A DNA stretch of 64,000 nt from contig JAYMGJ010000695.1 in assembly GCA_037178675.1 (NCBI GenBank), forward strand, positions 1-64,000, read 5' to 3'. Numbering within the stretch: position 1 is the first letter of the stretch; each line of letters opens with the position of its first letter. Shown here in pieces: positions 11,325 through 21,953 of the stretch. This stretch comes from Scleroderma bovista. Taxonomy: Eukaryota > Basidiomycota > Agaricomycetes > Boletales > Sclerodermataceae. Under the pieces are notes generated by a model that saw nothing but the letters and a program-made list of their open reading frames with translations, made no database searches and had not been told where the DNA came from. The position numbers were made by a program, and so were the translations under genes.

Positions 11325-11462
11325 GCAATTACCATATGAGATAAACAATAGCAACTTAGCTGATCCGGCGAAATGCAACTTACCTAACCCTGATCCAATG
11401 AAATGTAACTTACCTGACCCTGCTCCAACCCGATTCAGTGTAACAGTAACTTACCTGACCCA
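11325..11462 (-). repeat. short tandem repeat of splice-donor-like GTAAGT units
   Basis: On the minus strand the segment reads as successive units of about 24-41 nt, each starting with GTAAGTTAC or GTAAGTTGC and ending in CAG plus a GGTCAG or GGTTAG spacer. A further GTAAGT lies just below at about 11314. The units are shorter than the introns of the genes in this window, so splicing of single units is doubtful, but the pattern echoes the 81-bp array nearby. Confidence 0.6.
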
Positions 11463-11934
11463 GCTTCAACTCGAAGATCGAAGTCACAGACAAGAGTGAA
11501 GAACCTAAACAGTTCCTTCCAGGAGGGTTTATATATAACATGGGTACTGTACAGTTCTTACTGATCATTTCCCGCGCTTTGACCATTTCTACTTTAGGGT
11601 ACATTTGCAAATTCAGTACACCTGCCGGTCACACTCGACAGCACCTTGGACAATGGTGGGGATACGGTTGTTGTCATCGCTGGACAACAGGCTGGTGGAT
11701 GGCCGTCGTCATCATCAGTTGACAGTGCACACAGTGAAGATAACTGCCCGCATCAAGAGGGCAATTCAAATCAGCAAACCAGCCCTTCCGATAAGCCGAG
11801 CTGACAGCACTTGACAGCGCTTAGCCGACCGCCCAGCCTGTCGGACTCTGTGCCAGTCTGGTTGTCACTCGATTCAAATATTCAGTAGAGAAAAAAAAAG
11901 TATATTAGGACTAAAGAAAACTAGAGTGCTAATC
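11463..11934. other. interval without a supported gene
   Basis: Only short open frames without domains are present. A CAGC/GACAG-rich stretch (about 11760-11870: TGACAGCACTTGACAGCGC) is the only visible structure. Confidence 0.4.
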
Positions 11935-13055
11935 ACAAATGACTAAATAATATATTTATACGACCGGGCCCGTGGTTGTCGAACGCAGGGGAGGGCGATC
12001 GTCGACGCTGCGCTGGCGCGATGGCCAGCGTTGCTGTGGCTGGGAGGTTGGTGGGCGTCGGGGGCGTCATTGTCGGATGACGCTGGGATGGGAGTCATCC
12101 CGTCGTCGCGCCGTTGCGCCGTCGCCGTCGACGCTGGGGATGTGGGTGGTCGCATCGCCGCCGTCGACGCTGGGGGTGGTGGCGGGGTCGTTGTCGTTGT
12201 CGTCGTGGTCAGTGTTGATGGCCACGGCGACGACGTTGACGGTGGGGGTCGTCGTCGTCTGGTCGACGACGCTGCTGGTGGTGGTGGTGGTTGGTGTCGT
12301 CGCCATCGGCCGTGGTGGGGTCGTTGTCGTCGTCGTTGCTGATGGTGGTCGATCGACGACGCTGGTGGTGACGGTGGCTGTGGGCGAGGCGTGTAGTGAC
12401 GCGGTAAATACTATTAGGAAATGTTGATAGTTCAATATGCTGATATAATCGTTACACAAACACACGCACACACATACTTGAAAATTTTTGAAGTCTCTCA
12501 TTCTCATTCTCTTCATCCGTCGACCACCACCCGACAGTCACCACCACCACCGTCAACGCGACCACCACCACCACCGTCAACGCGACCACCACCACCCACC
12601 ACCGTCGATGACGACGTGGCCACCACCCACCAACGTCGACCACCACCACCACCATCAACGCGACCACCACCACCAACAGCGTCGACAACGACAACGTGGC
12701 CACCACCACCAACGTCGACGACGCGACCGCCACCACCACCAGCCTCGTCGACGACGACCCCACCAGCAGCGTCAACGACGCGACGACCACCACCAATGGC
12801 CACAACGACGCCACCGGCGTCGTCGACGACACGGACACCACCACCAACGTCGACGAGGCCACCACCAACGACAACCGCCACCCCACCAGCAGCATCGACG
12901 ACGCGACGACGACCCACCCCACCACCAGCGACGACGACGATAACAATGACCACCTCGCCGCGGTCGCCGCCACTACCCCCATCACCTGCGTCGACATTGC
13001 GGCCATCGACGACGACGACAACCACCTCGGTATATATAATACTTAGTCTTTGTTC
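11935..13055. mobile_element. palindromic trinucleotide-repeat element (foldback-like)
   Basis: The left half (about 11980-12380) is rich in GTC/GTG/GGT triplets on the plus strand. The right half (about 12520-13025) is rich in the complementary CCA/ACC/GAC triplets. A spacer of about 130 bp with a CA-rich run separates them, so the region can fold into a long imperfect hairpin. The outer ends also match in inverted orientation: GACTAAATAATATAT...GTGGTTGTCG at the left against CGACAACCAC...TATATAATACTTAGTC at the right. Long open frames on both strands are low-complexity artefacts. A foldback transposon or an expanded microsatellite palindrome are the two readings. Confidence 0.6.
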
Positions 13056-13794
13056 TGTAGTTTATTGAATTAATATAAATTGGTTAACATTAACATTGAA
13101 TGAATTGAGTGCTTGAAAAGTTTCAAGTACAGGCAGTAAAGGTAATATGGATGCTGTTGATAGTACTACTGGGACAGTCTGGACAGTGCTAGCCAGTTAG
13201 GTACCTTGCTAGGAGTAGCTGGGGCTCTGGGGTAACTGGCCAGTACTGTCCAGTGCTGTCCAGGGGAGGGTTGGTTTGCTGATGCAACCTGCTTTCTCAA
13301 CAGACTCATTCTCAGGCACGAATACGCCAATACTATTGACACTAATTGCCTTCCATCGATCTGGACGCCTGGGCAATTCAACTTCAGAATGCACTCTGTG
13401 TTCTCGACTTTGAGAGTGCATCGTGAGTTGTGCCCAAATAGGCAATATAGGAAATGAGCTCTCCGCACGAAATGTAGCCTAGTTGATATGTTGTGAGCAC
13501 AGCCTTCCATGGCCATATATAGAACATGTCTATTTTATATTATTTGAAGATGACTGCATGGTCTTACCATACACCTACTATGAAAGTACCTGTATTTCAG
13601 ATCCTTCTGTCTGTTGATCATGTTGAAAATGTACTTTCCTATTCCACCATGCACCATACTATGCAAGCTGATAGTCATTGCCTCTGCAAGAGTGATCTAC
13701 CCCAGGAACTACAATATTTATGTACAGTTATTGGTCAATACAAACTTTGCAGTCTTGTCTAACACTGTATCATAGGGGGAGAAATTGATAATGG
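13056..13794. other. AT-rich interval, no supported gene
   Basis: The minus frame at 13516-13166 is open for 116 residues but has no domain and overlaps a stretch rich in GTCCAG/CTGGACAGTG motifs (13170-13270). I do not call it a gene. Confidence 0.4.
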
Positions 13795-13975
13795 CCATAT
13801 AATTATCTTTTCACAAATTGCATTATGTCAGTCATGCTGAATTGGACAGCTGTTGGTAACTTAATGACATGGATCATATAATGTCAATTAATTATTTTTT
13901 CATGAGTTGCATTATGTCAGTCATGCTGAATTAGATAGCTGTTGGTAACTTAATGACAAGATCATATATCAGTAT
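13795..13975. repeat. 99-bp direct repeat, two copies
   Basis: GCATTATGTCAGTCATGCTG begins at 13820 and again at 13919. The following GCTGTTGGTAACTTAATGAC also repeats at the same spacing, so the period is 99 bp. It is non-coding, and nothing else is seen up to 14243. Confidence 0.85.
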
Positions 13976-14243
13976 GTCATGAGGCTGAATATATGATATA
14001 TATGATCAAGTTATTTGTTTTGTAATCATAGCTTATCATGGATCGACGGTCCCCGTGATGCGATAACTCCTTGAGAAGGATTGATAAAACAGTCGGTGTC
14101 GCACATCATAGACTTGCAGAGCTTAGGCAGTTGTCGAAATTGCGGATCAGTGGGACATTTTCCACCAAGTGACCATGTAAACGAGGTGATATGGGGCAAA
14201 GGTATTCAGCTTTCTGGGTCCAACCAGACAGTGTTTAGATTCT

Positions 14244-17125
14244 TCAGAAGAAGTTATACTCCCTCGCGAACGGAACCTCTCGCGCCGGCTCCACGTCTGC
14301 AAGTATCCCATCCGCACAGACCTCGTAGCTCTCAGGATCGACCGACATCTCGGGCAGTGCATCGTTGCACTTCATATTTTCTCAGATGCTTTGGTTGCTT
14401 TTTTTTAGCACCATTAAAGTAAATGACCTTAGTCATCGACCGACAGCCCGTAGCGGGTGTATTCTTTGAGAGGCTACAGAGTGCGGTAATGTTTTTGTCG
14501 AACGTGTGCTTGGAGATGAAAGCGTACGAGTTACGCGCGGCCGATCCAGGTAAGGAGCCCCACATTGGACGGCCGTAGGCAGGTTGGACGGTCGGGATCG
14601 AGGCGTTGGCATCACCCATCTGACAGGAGGAAGTGAGCGACGAGATGCACATGGGAGTACATATATGTGGATGAAGGAGAAGGATATGGCGAGTGCACGA
14701 CACCAAATGAAGCTCTCTCGATGGGAAGGCGTAGGCGGGTTCAAAGAAAGAAGTCGAAATATGACAAACATACCTGTACCCACACGATGACACCAGATTT
14801 GAGGACCGTCTCTGGCTTAGCACCAAAGTTTTCAGGTTTCCACAGGATAAGGTCTGCGAGCTTCCCTACTTCGACTGAGCCGACGTACGTGCTGATGCCG
14901 TGCGTGATAGCGCTAACGTATCCGTGCTAAGCCCAATGGCATCCGGGTACCGAGAAATGAGTAAATGCACAACTCACGGATTAATCGTATACTTGGCAAT
15001 GTACCTCTTCACCCTCCTATTATCGCACTCTGCCGAGTCACCGAGATCCACCGGCGGTCCCCTGCACGTCTTCATCTTGCTCGCAGTGCGCCACGTCCGC
15101 GCGACGACCTCGACGACACAGCCCATCGCCTGCAAGTCTGAGCTAATCGTTGATATCGCGCTTGTATCGTGGAGCGCGGCTTCTGATGCAATTGTCTCGG
15201 CGAGGATGAGCAAATCGGCAAATGCGAGGTCTTCTGGAATGTTTTTGTCGAGGTAGTGGCAGACCATGAGTATTTTTTGGATGAGAATCGGGATATGGGT
15301 GGGTTGGGGTGGGTTGGTACAGTGCACAGCACTTACGTCGTGGTGCTCGTCGAGGTTGTTGGTGGCGTAGGGACAGGCGGTATTTGTAGAGGATGAGAAC
15401 AACCTCTCAAGGCCACAGACGATGATGATATCAGGCGCGTGACCACCACCTGATGTTTGCAGAACCGTTAGATGGAGACCATGCGATTGAAGCATACACC
15501 CACTGGCACCCTCCGCGAAAAGTATGATTGGTGCATCCTTCGAAAGCCTCCGAAATGGTACCTACATCGATGAGACACAATGAAGAAGTAGGAAAGCACG
15601 ATAACTCACTCTCGACGAACCCACTATCTGTGTGTGGATATTGACTTGTCAGCATGCTTGGATTCCCCGATCGATCCGACAGCACAATGCACCCACCTGT
15701 ACATACATCATATATATCCGCCACATTCAAGCACTTGGAGACCGCAGCTGGTGTGCTCCCCCAATCTTCATGCAACTTCAAGCCCACCGCACCAGCCTCA
15801 ATGACCTCTTTCATCGCCGCCATTTCCTTTCCCGTAAACGAAAAATTCATCAATAGACGATCTATTGCAGCCAGCACATGCTAAATATAAAATGGACTCG
15901 ACGTGCACGTCCGTCGCGTTGGTACCCGTGCTCGGACCTCCCCCAATCATTGTCGTCGGTACAACCGCGAGGGCTTCTGGGAAAAGCTGTGGATAGATGT
16001 AGTATACATGAGCGTGGATAGCAGCTGCGGTGATGATAAACCTTTCGCCGGCGATGACCTCGGTGGAGGAGCCTATGACCAGGCAGGGGTCGACGCAGTC
16101 CATGTCATACGGGTTACTAGCTTTTCGGATTGATACCGTCCTGAACGCCAATATCTGCCTGTCGTGGGTCATCAAGTGTGTGGTGTGTGAGAAATCACAG
16201 GAGTGTATGCACCTTATAGATTCCGGACCAGTCCACGACGACGGAATTGGTGATGACGAGATCGAGTGCTCCTTTGCAGTCTTTCGAGTCTTTCGAGCTC
16301 TGGCCAGTCGCCTGGCCATCCCATCTCAGATGGTTTTACCTGGAGGGACTATGAACACCGTGACAGGGAAGGACACACCACCTCGGATCGCCAAACTTGA
16401 CCTCGTCACCATAAACAGCTTGGAACAGTCACCTTCACGAAGATAAGGAAGCACGGCGATGCCTATCGAGTCCCACTCTATCGTGATCCAGACTTGTATC
16501 GCCAAGTCGGACAGGGTCGCCAGCTGTTGGCCCATAGCATCGAGATATACTCTTCCCTGCCCAAGCCATAGGTGTGTCGAGTTCAGGCACGTGTGCAAAG
16601 CCCCAGGTTCTCGACGGTACCGATCCCGCTCTGGCCGAGAGCCGTGCACCAGTTTCCACCTTTCCTTCCAATCGCCATGTTCCACAGTTCCAAGCGTACA
16701 GCTGTGCCTGCGGGGGCATGGAGTCACTTGTACATTGCCTTGACACGATCGAAGGCAAGTTTCTTGTTCGTCCCGACGAAGTGGTGGTGCGAGCCAACTT
16801 GGATGGGACGGTTGCCCTTGTTGGAGATTTTGAGTTTGATGTGCTCACGTCCCCGGTCGATAATGATGCGCTCCTTCTTTGCGATGATCACGCCAGTGGA
16901 CGCGCAGAGGCCAAGTAGTATGAGGAGATCGTGAACCTTGCGAAGATGGGGAGAAGTGAGAAAGGTGAAATTCGAGAGCGCCTCGGCTACAAGAACTGAT
17001 CCCCGATGCCTGTGAGCAGGCTAAGGACTTCGAGTTGTTGTGGGATACATACTTGCTGTACAGACAAGCGAAGCAGCGCAGAGCCTGTCCGAGGCCATCA
17101 GTTCTATACACTGGTGGTGCCAAAA
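14244..17125 (-). pseudogene. URE1: decayed urease gene
   Basis: Minus-strand fragments follow the order of a fused fungal urease. The beta-subunit-like part is [20 protein letters not shown]. Alpha-subunit parts are [106 protein letters not shown] and QMGDANASIPTVQPAYGRP. The C-terminus MSVDPESYEVCADGIL runs to YNFF and a stop at 14244. Lesions: an in-frame TGA at 16724-16726 before LHAPAGTAVRLE; frame changes around the GPTAGD region; the metal-binding HVH reads HVY; the usual HTEG region is unrecognisable; conserved residues after HDT are replaced. The first (gamma-like) part is missing and is replaced by retroelement sequence. A functional enzyme is very unlikely. Confidence 0.85.
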
Positions 17126-17175
17126 TTCGAGGGTCCACAATGTCACCCGGTCATCCTTTCCCACTCGGAGTGACC

Positions 17176-18357
17176 AGGAGAGCCTAGAGGTACCACATTT
17201 CCGACGACTGGCCAGAGTGCTCCAGAGTGGTTCTCGTGTGCGTGGGCACTACAGGAAGGCTCGTCTACGATGAGGAACTAGATGCTACCATCCTTGTTCC
17301 AGTTTCTTCAGCCGCAGATTTTCCTATCGTAGAAGACGTCGACCTGTCTTGGGAGCAGTTCATGGTAGCCACGTCACGTATGATCTCTTGCATGGTGCGG
17401 AGCGACTGGTCCCAGGACGGTGTCGACATGTTCGTCGAGTTTTGGTCTAACATACTGAACCACCAATGGAGGTACTCGGACGACGAGTTCAGCCAACGAG
17501 CGCTACTAGTTTACCAGGGCATCCAGCGCGCAAACGCTGGCACTTCGCCATAGGCACCAACCACAGCTGGTCCCTCGCCAAGATATGCACGGTCATACTT
17601 ACTCAAACGCGCCAGGATCTCGTGCATATGGCACGTGTACTAGAGATCGAGAAGCTTCAGAAGGTGAGTGAATTGCCCACCGTTTTGTGTGTCATTTCAC
17701 CGTCGGTTAACTCATCTCCTATGCACCTCCTCATTCTCCACCCACTCCCGCCCCTTCTCGCAAACCGGTCACCCGGTCCTTATTTATCGGGTGATCTCTG
17801 TTTTCCCCACGGATCGCGTCTCCAACCTGTCTATCTCCCGAACGGTTTTCACCCGCTACTCCTCATTGCTGCCCGCGTTTATCTGCACCCCCTTCTCCAG
17901 GCTAATGATATGTTGTGTGCTCTGTATAACGCGCGCTCCCCCGGGCCTCATGCACGGTCGAAGTCGGTAAGCACCGTCAACTACTCCCCTCGCTTCTCAC
18001 CCACTAAAGCTAAGCGCCTTAAAAAAGGGGCGCTCTCGAAACCGTTCCGACCTGCTCTCTGTATGTGCAGTCTGCCTCGGCCGACACCCCCATCGCATTG
18101 TCGATTGCAGGAAGAGCTCACGTGGAACAAGAAGCATCACACCCTTGCCATCCGCATCGCCAAATCCCTCTACACTCGCGATCGATCCCGCAGGATCTGT
18201 ACGCAATGGCAACGAGAGGGAGGATGCCAGGACCGACATTCCCCGCTCCATATCTGTTCTGGGTGTGGCGAGGACACGCACAGTGCTTGTACCTGCCCTC
18301 GAGCGCAGAGAGCAGGTACCCCAAACCCCTTACAGGGTTGAATGCCTGGGTGTGAGA
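17176..18357 (+). pseudogene. degenerate gag of a DIRS-like retroelement
   Basis: An open frame from DDWPECSRVVLVCVGT through DLSWEQFMVATSRMIS and DEFSQRALLVYQGIQRA shifts frame near 17540 and continues as RWHFAIGTNHSWSLAKI to LEIEKLQK at a GTGAGT donor. Downstream come CAVCLGRHPHRIVDC and ICTQWQREGGCQDRHSPLHI followed by the zinc-knuckle CSGCGEDTHSACTCPRA. The layout, including an intron immediately after a Leu-Gln-Lys, matches the gag of the DIRS element at 33.8 kb. No RT or recombinase follows, and an in-frame stop precedes the first conserved block. It abuts the truncated 5' end of the urease remnant. Confidence 0.7.
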
Positions 18358-19197
18358 ACTCAGCTGTTTTGACTTTATCTCCTGTCTCTCGAAAATCCTG
18401 GATGGTTTATGTTTAGCTTTCATTTTAATGTTTCCTGTCTACAGGTCCTTTTAATAAACCTGCATTGGGACACATGCTTCGGATTTCAATCAATGTGTAA
18501 ACAATGAGTTTAGCAAAGGGTGCTACTAAGGCCCCTTTCCCCTCCAGTTAATTGAATCAGTGCTGGGCCCTTTGCAGTCTCCCCCTCTTTGTATTATCCA
18601 TAAGCCAGACTCTATTCAGAATTTTTCTTTCCTGTTCTCTCCATCCCCTGAAACCCATTCATTCACTCACAGATTCAGACAGAAGACTTCCCCAAAAGTT
18701 TATTTGTTAACCTCCTACCTACTGCCTGGATCAGAACTCCACTAGTAAGCAAACAGCACTATCTCCTGTTGATTGTAAATGGAGTTCTGTAGGTGCAGAA
18801 GCTGGAGGCCTTAGGCCTGGCATCCTTATCCCTTGTCTACAAAATCGAAGCAAGGTGTCAAATCAGTTTACCACTCCTAGAAAATGTCCAAGACTCCAAA
18901 GACCGAATAGCGTCCCAAGCAAACCAAAGACTCGAAGGAAACTATGTTGTGGAACTGAGCAGGATTCCCTGACTGACAGTCGGTGCACAAATGGATCCAT
19001 GTTCGGAATTATTGTACAGAAAGCACTGCAAAACGATGGTGAGGACGATAACGATGGTAATATACTGGATGCATAATGCATATTATATATGCGAACGAAT
19101 GAACACTATGCGTCGGTCAACCCGCCTCTACACGGTCACGATATGCATGTGGGGAAAGGCTTCTCCGCCAACAAATCAAAATCACGGGAGAGATCGA
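18358..19197. other. interval without a supported gene
   Basis: This follows the gag remnant and precedes the 3' end of the exchanger gene on the minus strand. Small open frames show no domain. It may be decayed retroelement sequence plus the exchanger 3' UTR. Confidence 0.4.
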
Positions 19198-21953
19198 TCA
19201 ATACCTCATCTCGACCACCAAATGCAATGTCATAAGCATAACATACGCAAAGAGCAGGAACACGCCCCACTGCCTGGTAAGCATGTACCCGTTCATAGGC
19301 ACCACGACCAGCGTGACGAGGAGCAAAGCAAGAAGGCCAAGGCTGCTGCTGACGAGGGTGGGCGTAAAGTATAGGCTGTACGGTTCGCCACCTTTCTGTG
19401 AGATGATGTAGGAGCCTGAGATGCCTACACCAAGAAGAATATTGACCATGGGCCCGCCAAAGCATGCGGAGAAGCCCATGATGGGTGCAAAGACCTGTGG
19501 TTGAGAATGGAAGAGAGTCAGCCGCGTATAAAGAAGGGAGGGGTGTGGCACACGTACAGCTACGCTCATGTTGGCCACGAGATCCGCGAGCGAGTTTCCC
19601 ACTGCGAATATTGTAAGGCCGATGATGGCATCTGACAGACCAAAAATGAAGCCGAATGCCTGGGGAGAAAAACGTCATAACGTAGATAGAAAAGGATACC
19701 ACGAAATGACGCACCTGGAGAACGTTGACCACTTCGTCAGCAATAGCCATGATCCATACGATGGCAACTAAGAAGCCCATCGAGCACCGTGCCATCCGGG
19801 CAGTCAGGTGTGCACCCTCGTCCGCAAACACCAGCACGAGTAGTCCGACTGCTACGCCTCCGACAGCCGTCCCAGCGAGTATCCATTCGATGTGGTCAGT
19901 CCCACCTACGCATGCAATCAGCACAATCCACCTCATTTCACAAAAGCCAACACCCACTGAATAGCACGGCTGCACAGAAAAGTGAGCCAAACACACACTG
20001 AGCGGCCATCAGCCACTTGTTAAACTCCATCTCATGAAGGTCCTCCTGCATACCCTCCTCTGCTATCAATGCCCTCTCCACGCCCTCTTCTTCGAACTCC
20101 ACGAGCCGCGCCGACTGAGGACTACCGTGATGATGATGGCGATGTCGTGCCATCTTTTCTTCGTGCCCACAATCGGTTCCGTATGGCATCACGACAACAG
20201 GAAGCGTTAGCGTCAGAGCCATGACAGCGGGAGCGGCGAGCAACGCAGCAATCTTCCCCAGGAGCGTCTTCGACCCGAAATGGTGGAGCGAAGGAAACAG
20301 GATATAAAACGTCCTTGCGAGGACATGGTAGATCCTCTGCCCTTTCGTTAGGGGGACGTACCGCTCAACATCCGTCGACGCATCGGACAGGACAGGTGAG
20401 GCTGGGGTGTGCGAGATAGATGGTATTGTCGGGGGTGAGAGTGGTGAGCGGGAGAACATGCCCTCCTCGAGGACACTCGGTAGACGGCTCTCTTCGTGCT
20501 CTCGGTCTTCACCGATGGACGACCGTAATAGACGCGGGGAACGATCATTGAGCGGCATGTCGAGGCCTGTTGGTTGTTCTCCTTCGTGGTCTGCACCAGT
20601 CAAGCTCGGGGGAGTGCGAGACCCCGAATGGCGTCGGTGGCGGTGGTAGTGGCCACCTGCATATGGCGCCACGGGAGAGTCGAAAATGTTGAGGGATGCA
20701 CCAGCGGCTTGGTTCTGCAGCGATGCGACGATATCGCGAAATTCGAGTGCGCCAACGAGGGAGAAGGAGGGCATTTGGGTGAGGTGTGCGGGGGTATGGA
20801 TAGGGGAGGGGGTGCGAGATGATTTTTGAGGATGCTGGAGGTGCGTCTGGACGGTTATCTTCGGTGGATTGTGGCCAGACGCTGCTTGCGCGTGCACAGG
20901 CCTTGGGGACTCGAGGGTCAAGGTATCAGAGGATGAGGGGGAACTCGCTGGAAGAGGAGCTGGAAGGATATCAATGAGACTACTGGACGAGAAACGTGTT
21001 TATCGAGACTCACGCTGGTCACGGTAGGGTTCGTTATCTGTATAGGGTTGCATGGGTGGTTCATTGCTCTGCTCTGCCCGAATGAGAGCCTCGACTCGGC
21101 GCTTCCTCTCGATTCGACGCTCCCACCAGCTGCCTACTATGACGGTGCACGCATAACAGATGTACAACAGGATTAGCATACCAGACTCCCAGCTTTGTAT
21201 TTTTCCGTCTCTAAGTATGACGAGGAGCATGATGATTGCTGTTGTGAAGAAGCCTACGTCGCGGAGGAATGGGACGGGGTTGACTCTAAACGGGCGAATG
21301 ATGCACATAGATCCGACGACACAAGATACGATGAAAGTGGCTGCGCCAAGGAGCTCGCCTATGGCGAGGCTACCTGAGTCGGCACGCATGGCGGAGAAGG
21401 TGCCAAAGACGTCCGGGCTCGCGTTTCCAAAGGCAAGGAATGTTACACCAGCCACGTTCTCGTCAAGGCCAAGGAACTGAGAAATAGTGGCGAGGTTGGG
21501 TGTGAAAAAGTCGGATGCAGATATGCCGAGGGTAGAGAAGAGAAAGAAGAGCCATAGAAGGAGGGCAGAGAATACGAATGGGCGGATGCTGGGATCGGAG
21601 CAGAAGTATATTTGTAGGTATGGAATAGACAAGACTGTGTCAGAGACTGGACATTCTTGTTGGACATGGGTACATTGCGACGCCGATTGCGCTTGATATT
21701 CGAGAGGCCGGCACTGGGATGGTATTCAGGAGCTCGATCCTGAAATGGGGGTGAAAGATGATACCGCGCGAGAACGTACCTGTGAGTGCTCGAGCGTCAA
21801 CGTAGAGGGTGTACTACGCTTGTAGAACGACGGCGATCTCGAGTGGTGGAGCTGATAGTCGTACGGGAGCTGCGCGTACCTGCTCCGAGACCAGAGAATG
21901 CACTGGATGAAGAGACAGGTGAGAAGAAAAGCCCTGGCGTTTCTGGAGGACAT
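19198..21953 (-). CDS. Na+/Ca2+ exchanger-like cation antiporter (CaCA superfamily, NCLX/Ecm27-like)
   Basis: Six exons (21953-21780, 21713-21014, 20959-19958, 19905-19715, 19659-19558, 19494-19198) join to 821 residues. The first exon encodes a signal-anchor (FLLTCLFIQCILWS). A Cys-rich segment CRPLEYQAQSASQC precedes the first membrane bundle. Alpha-1 repeat: VTFLAFGNASPDVFGTFSAM near residue 150. A long cytoplasmic loop follows with Ser/Pro-rich and His-rich (HRHHHHG) stretches. Alpha-2 repeat: FAVGNSLADLVANMSVAVFA near residue 710, followed by MGFSACFGGPMVNILLGVG. Both repeats keep the polar residues that coordinate cations in the CaCA family. It probably exchanges Ca2+ for Na+ or H+ at an internal membrane. 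The ATG at 21953 is chosen because the signal sequence follows directly. Confidence 0.92.

Larger units (their letters stand above)
5700..14050. other. AT-rich, repeat-dominated block
   Basis: From about 5.7 to 14.05 kb the base composition is visibly more AT-rich than the flanking gene-dense DNA (except for the GC-rich triplet element at 12-13 kb). It contains tandem repeats, degenerate coding fragments and no intact conserved gene. The edges are abrupt: the GPI-protein gene ends at 5591 and urease C-terminal sequence starts at 14244. It may be a nested transposon or duplication island. I found no convincing terminal inverted repeats for the block as a whole, and 5592-6193 and 6561-7000 hold nothing I can name. 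Confidence 0.5.

Noticed and set aside
11972..13068. Several long overlapping frames rich in Thr/Pro, His or Val
   Set aside because: They are translations of triplet repeats in all frames and both strands with no domain; they carry no gene evidence.
14110..14160. Zinc-knuckle-like CRNCGSVGHF on the plus strand
   Set aside because: It lies just past the urease stop without any gag-like neighbours, and the expected knuckle spacing is incomplete.
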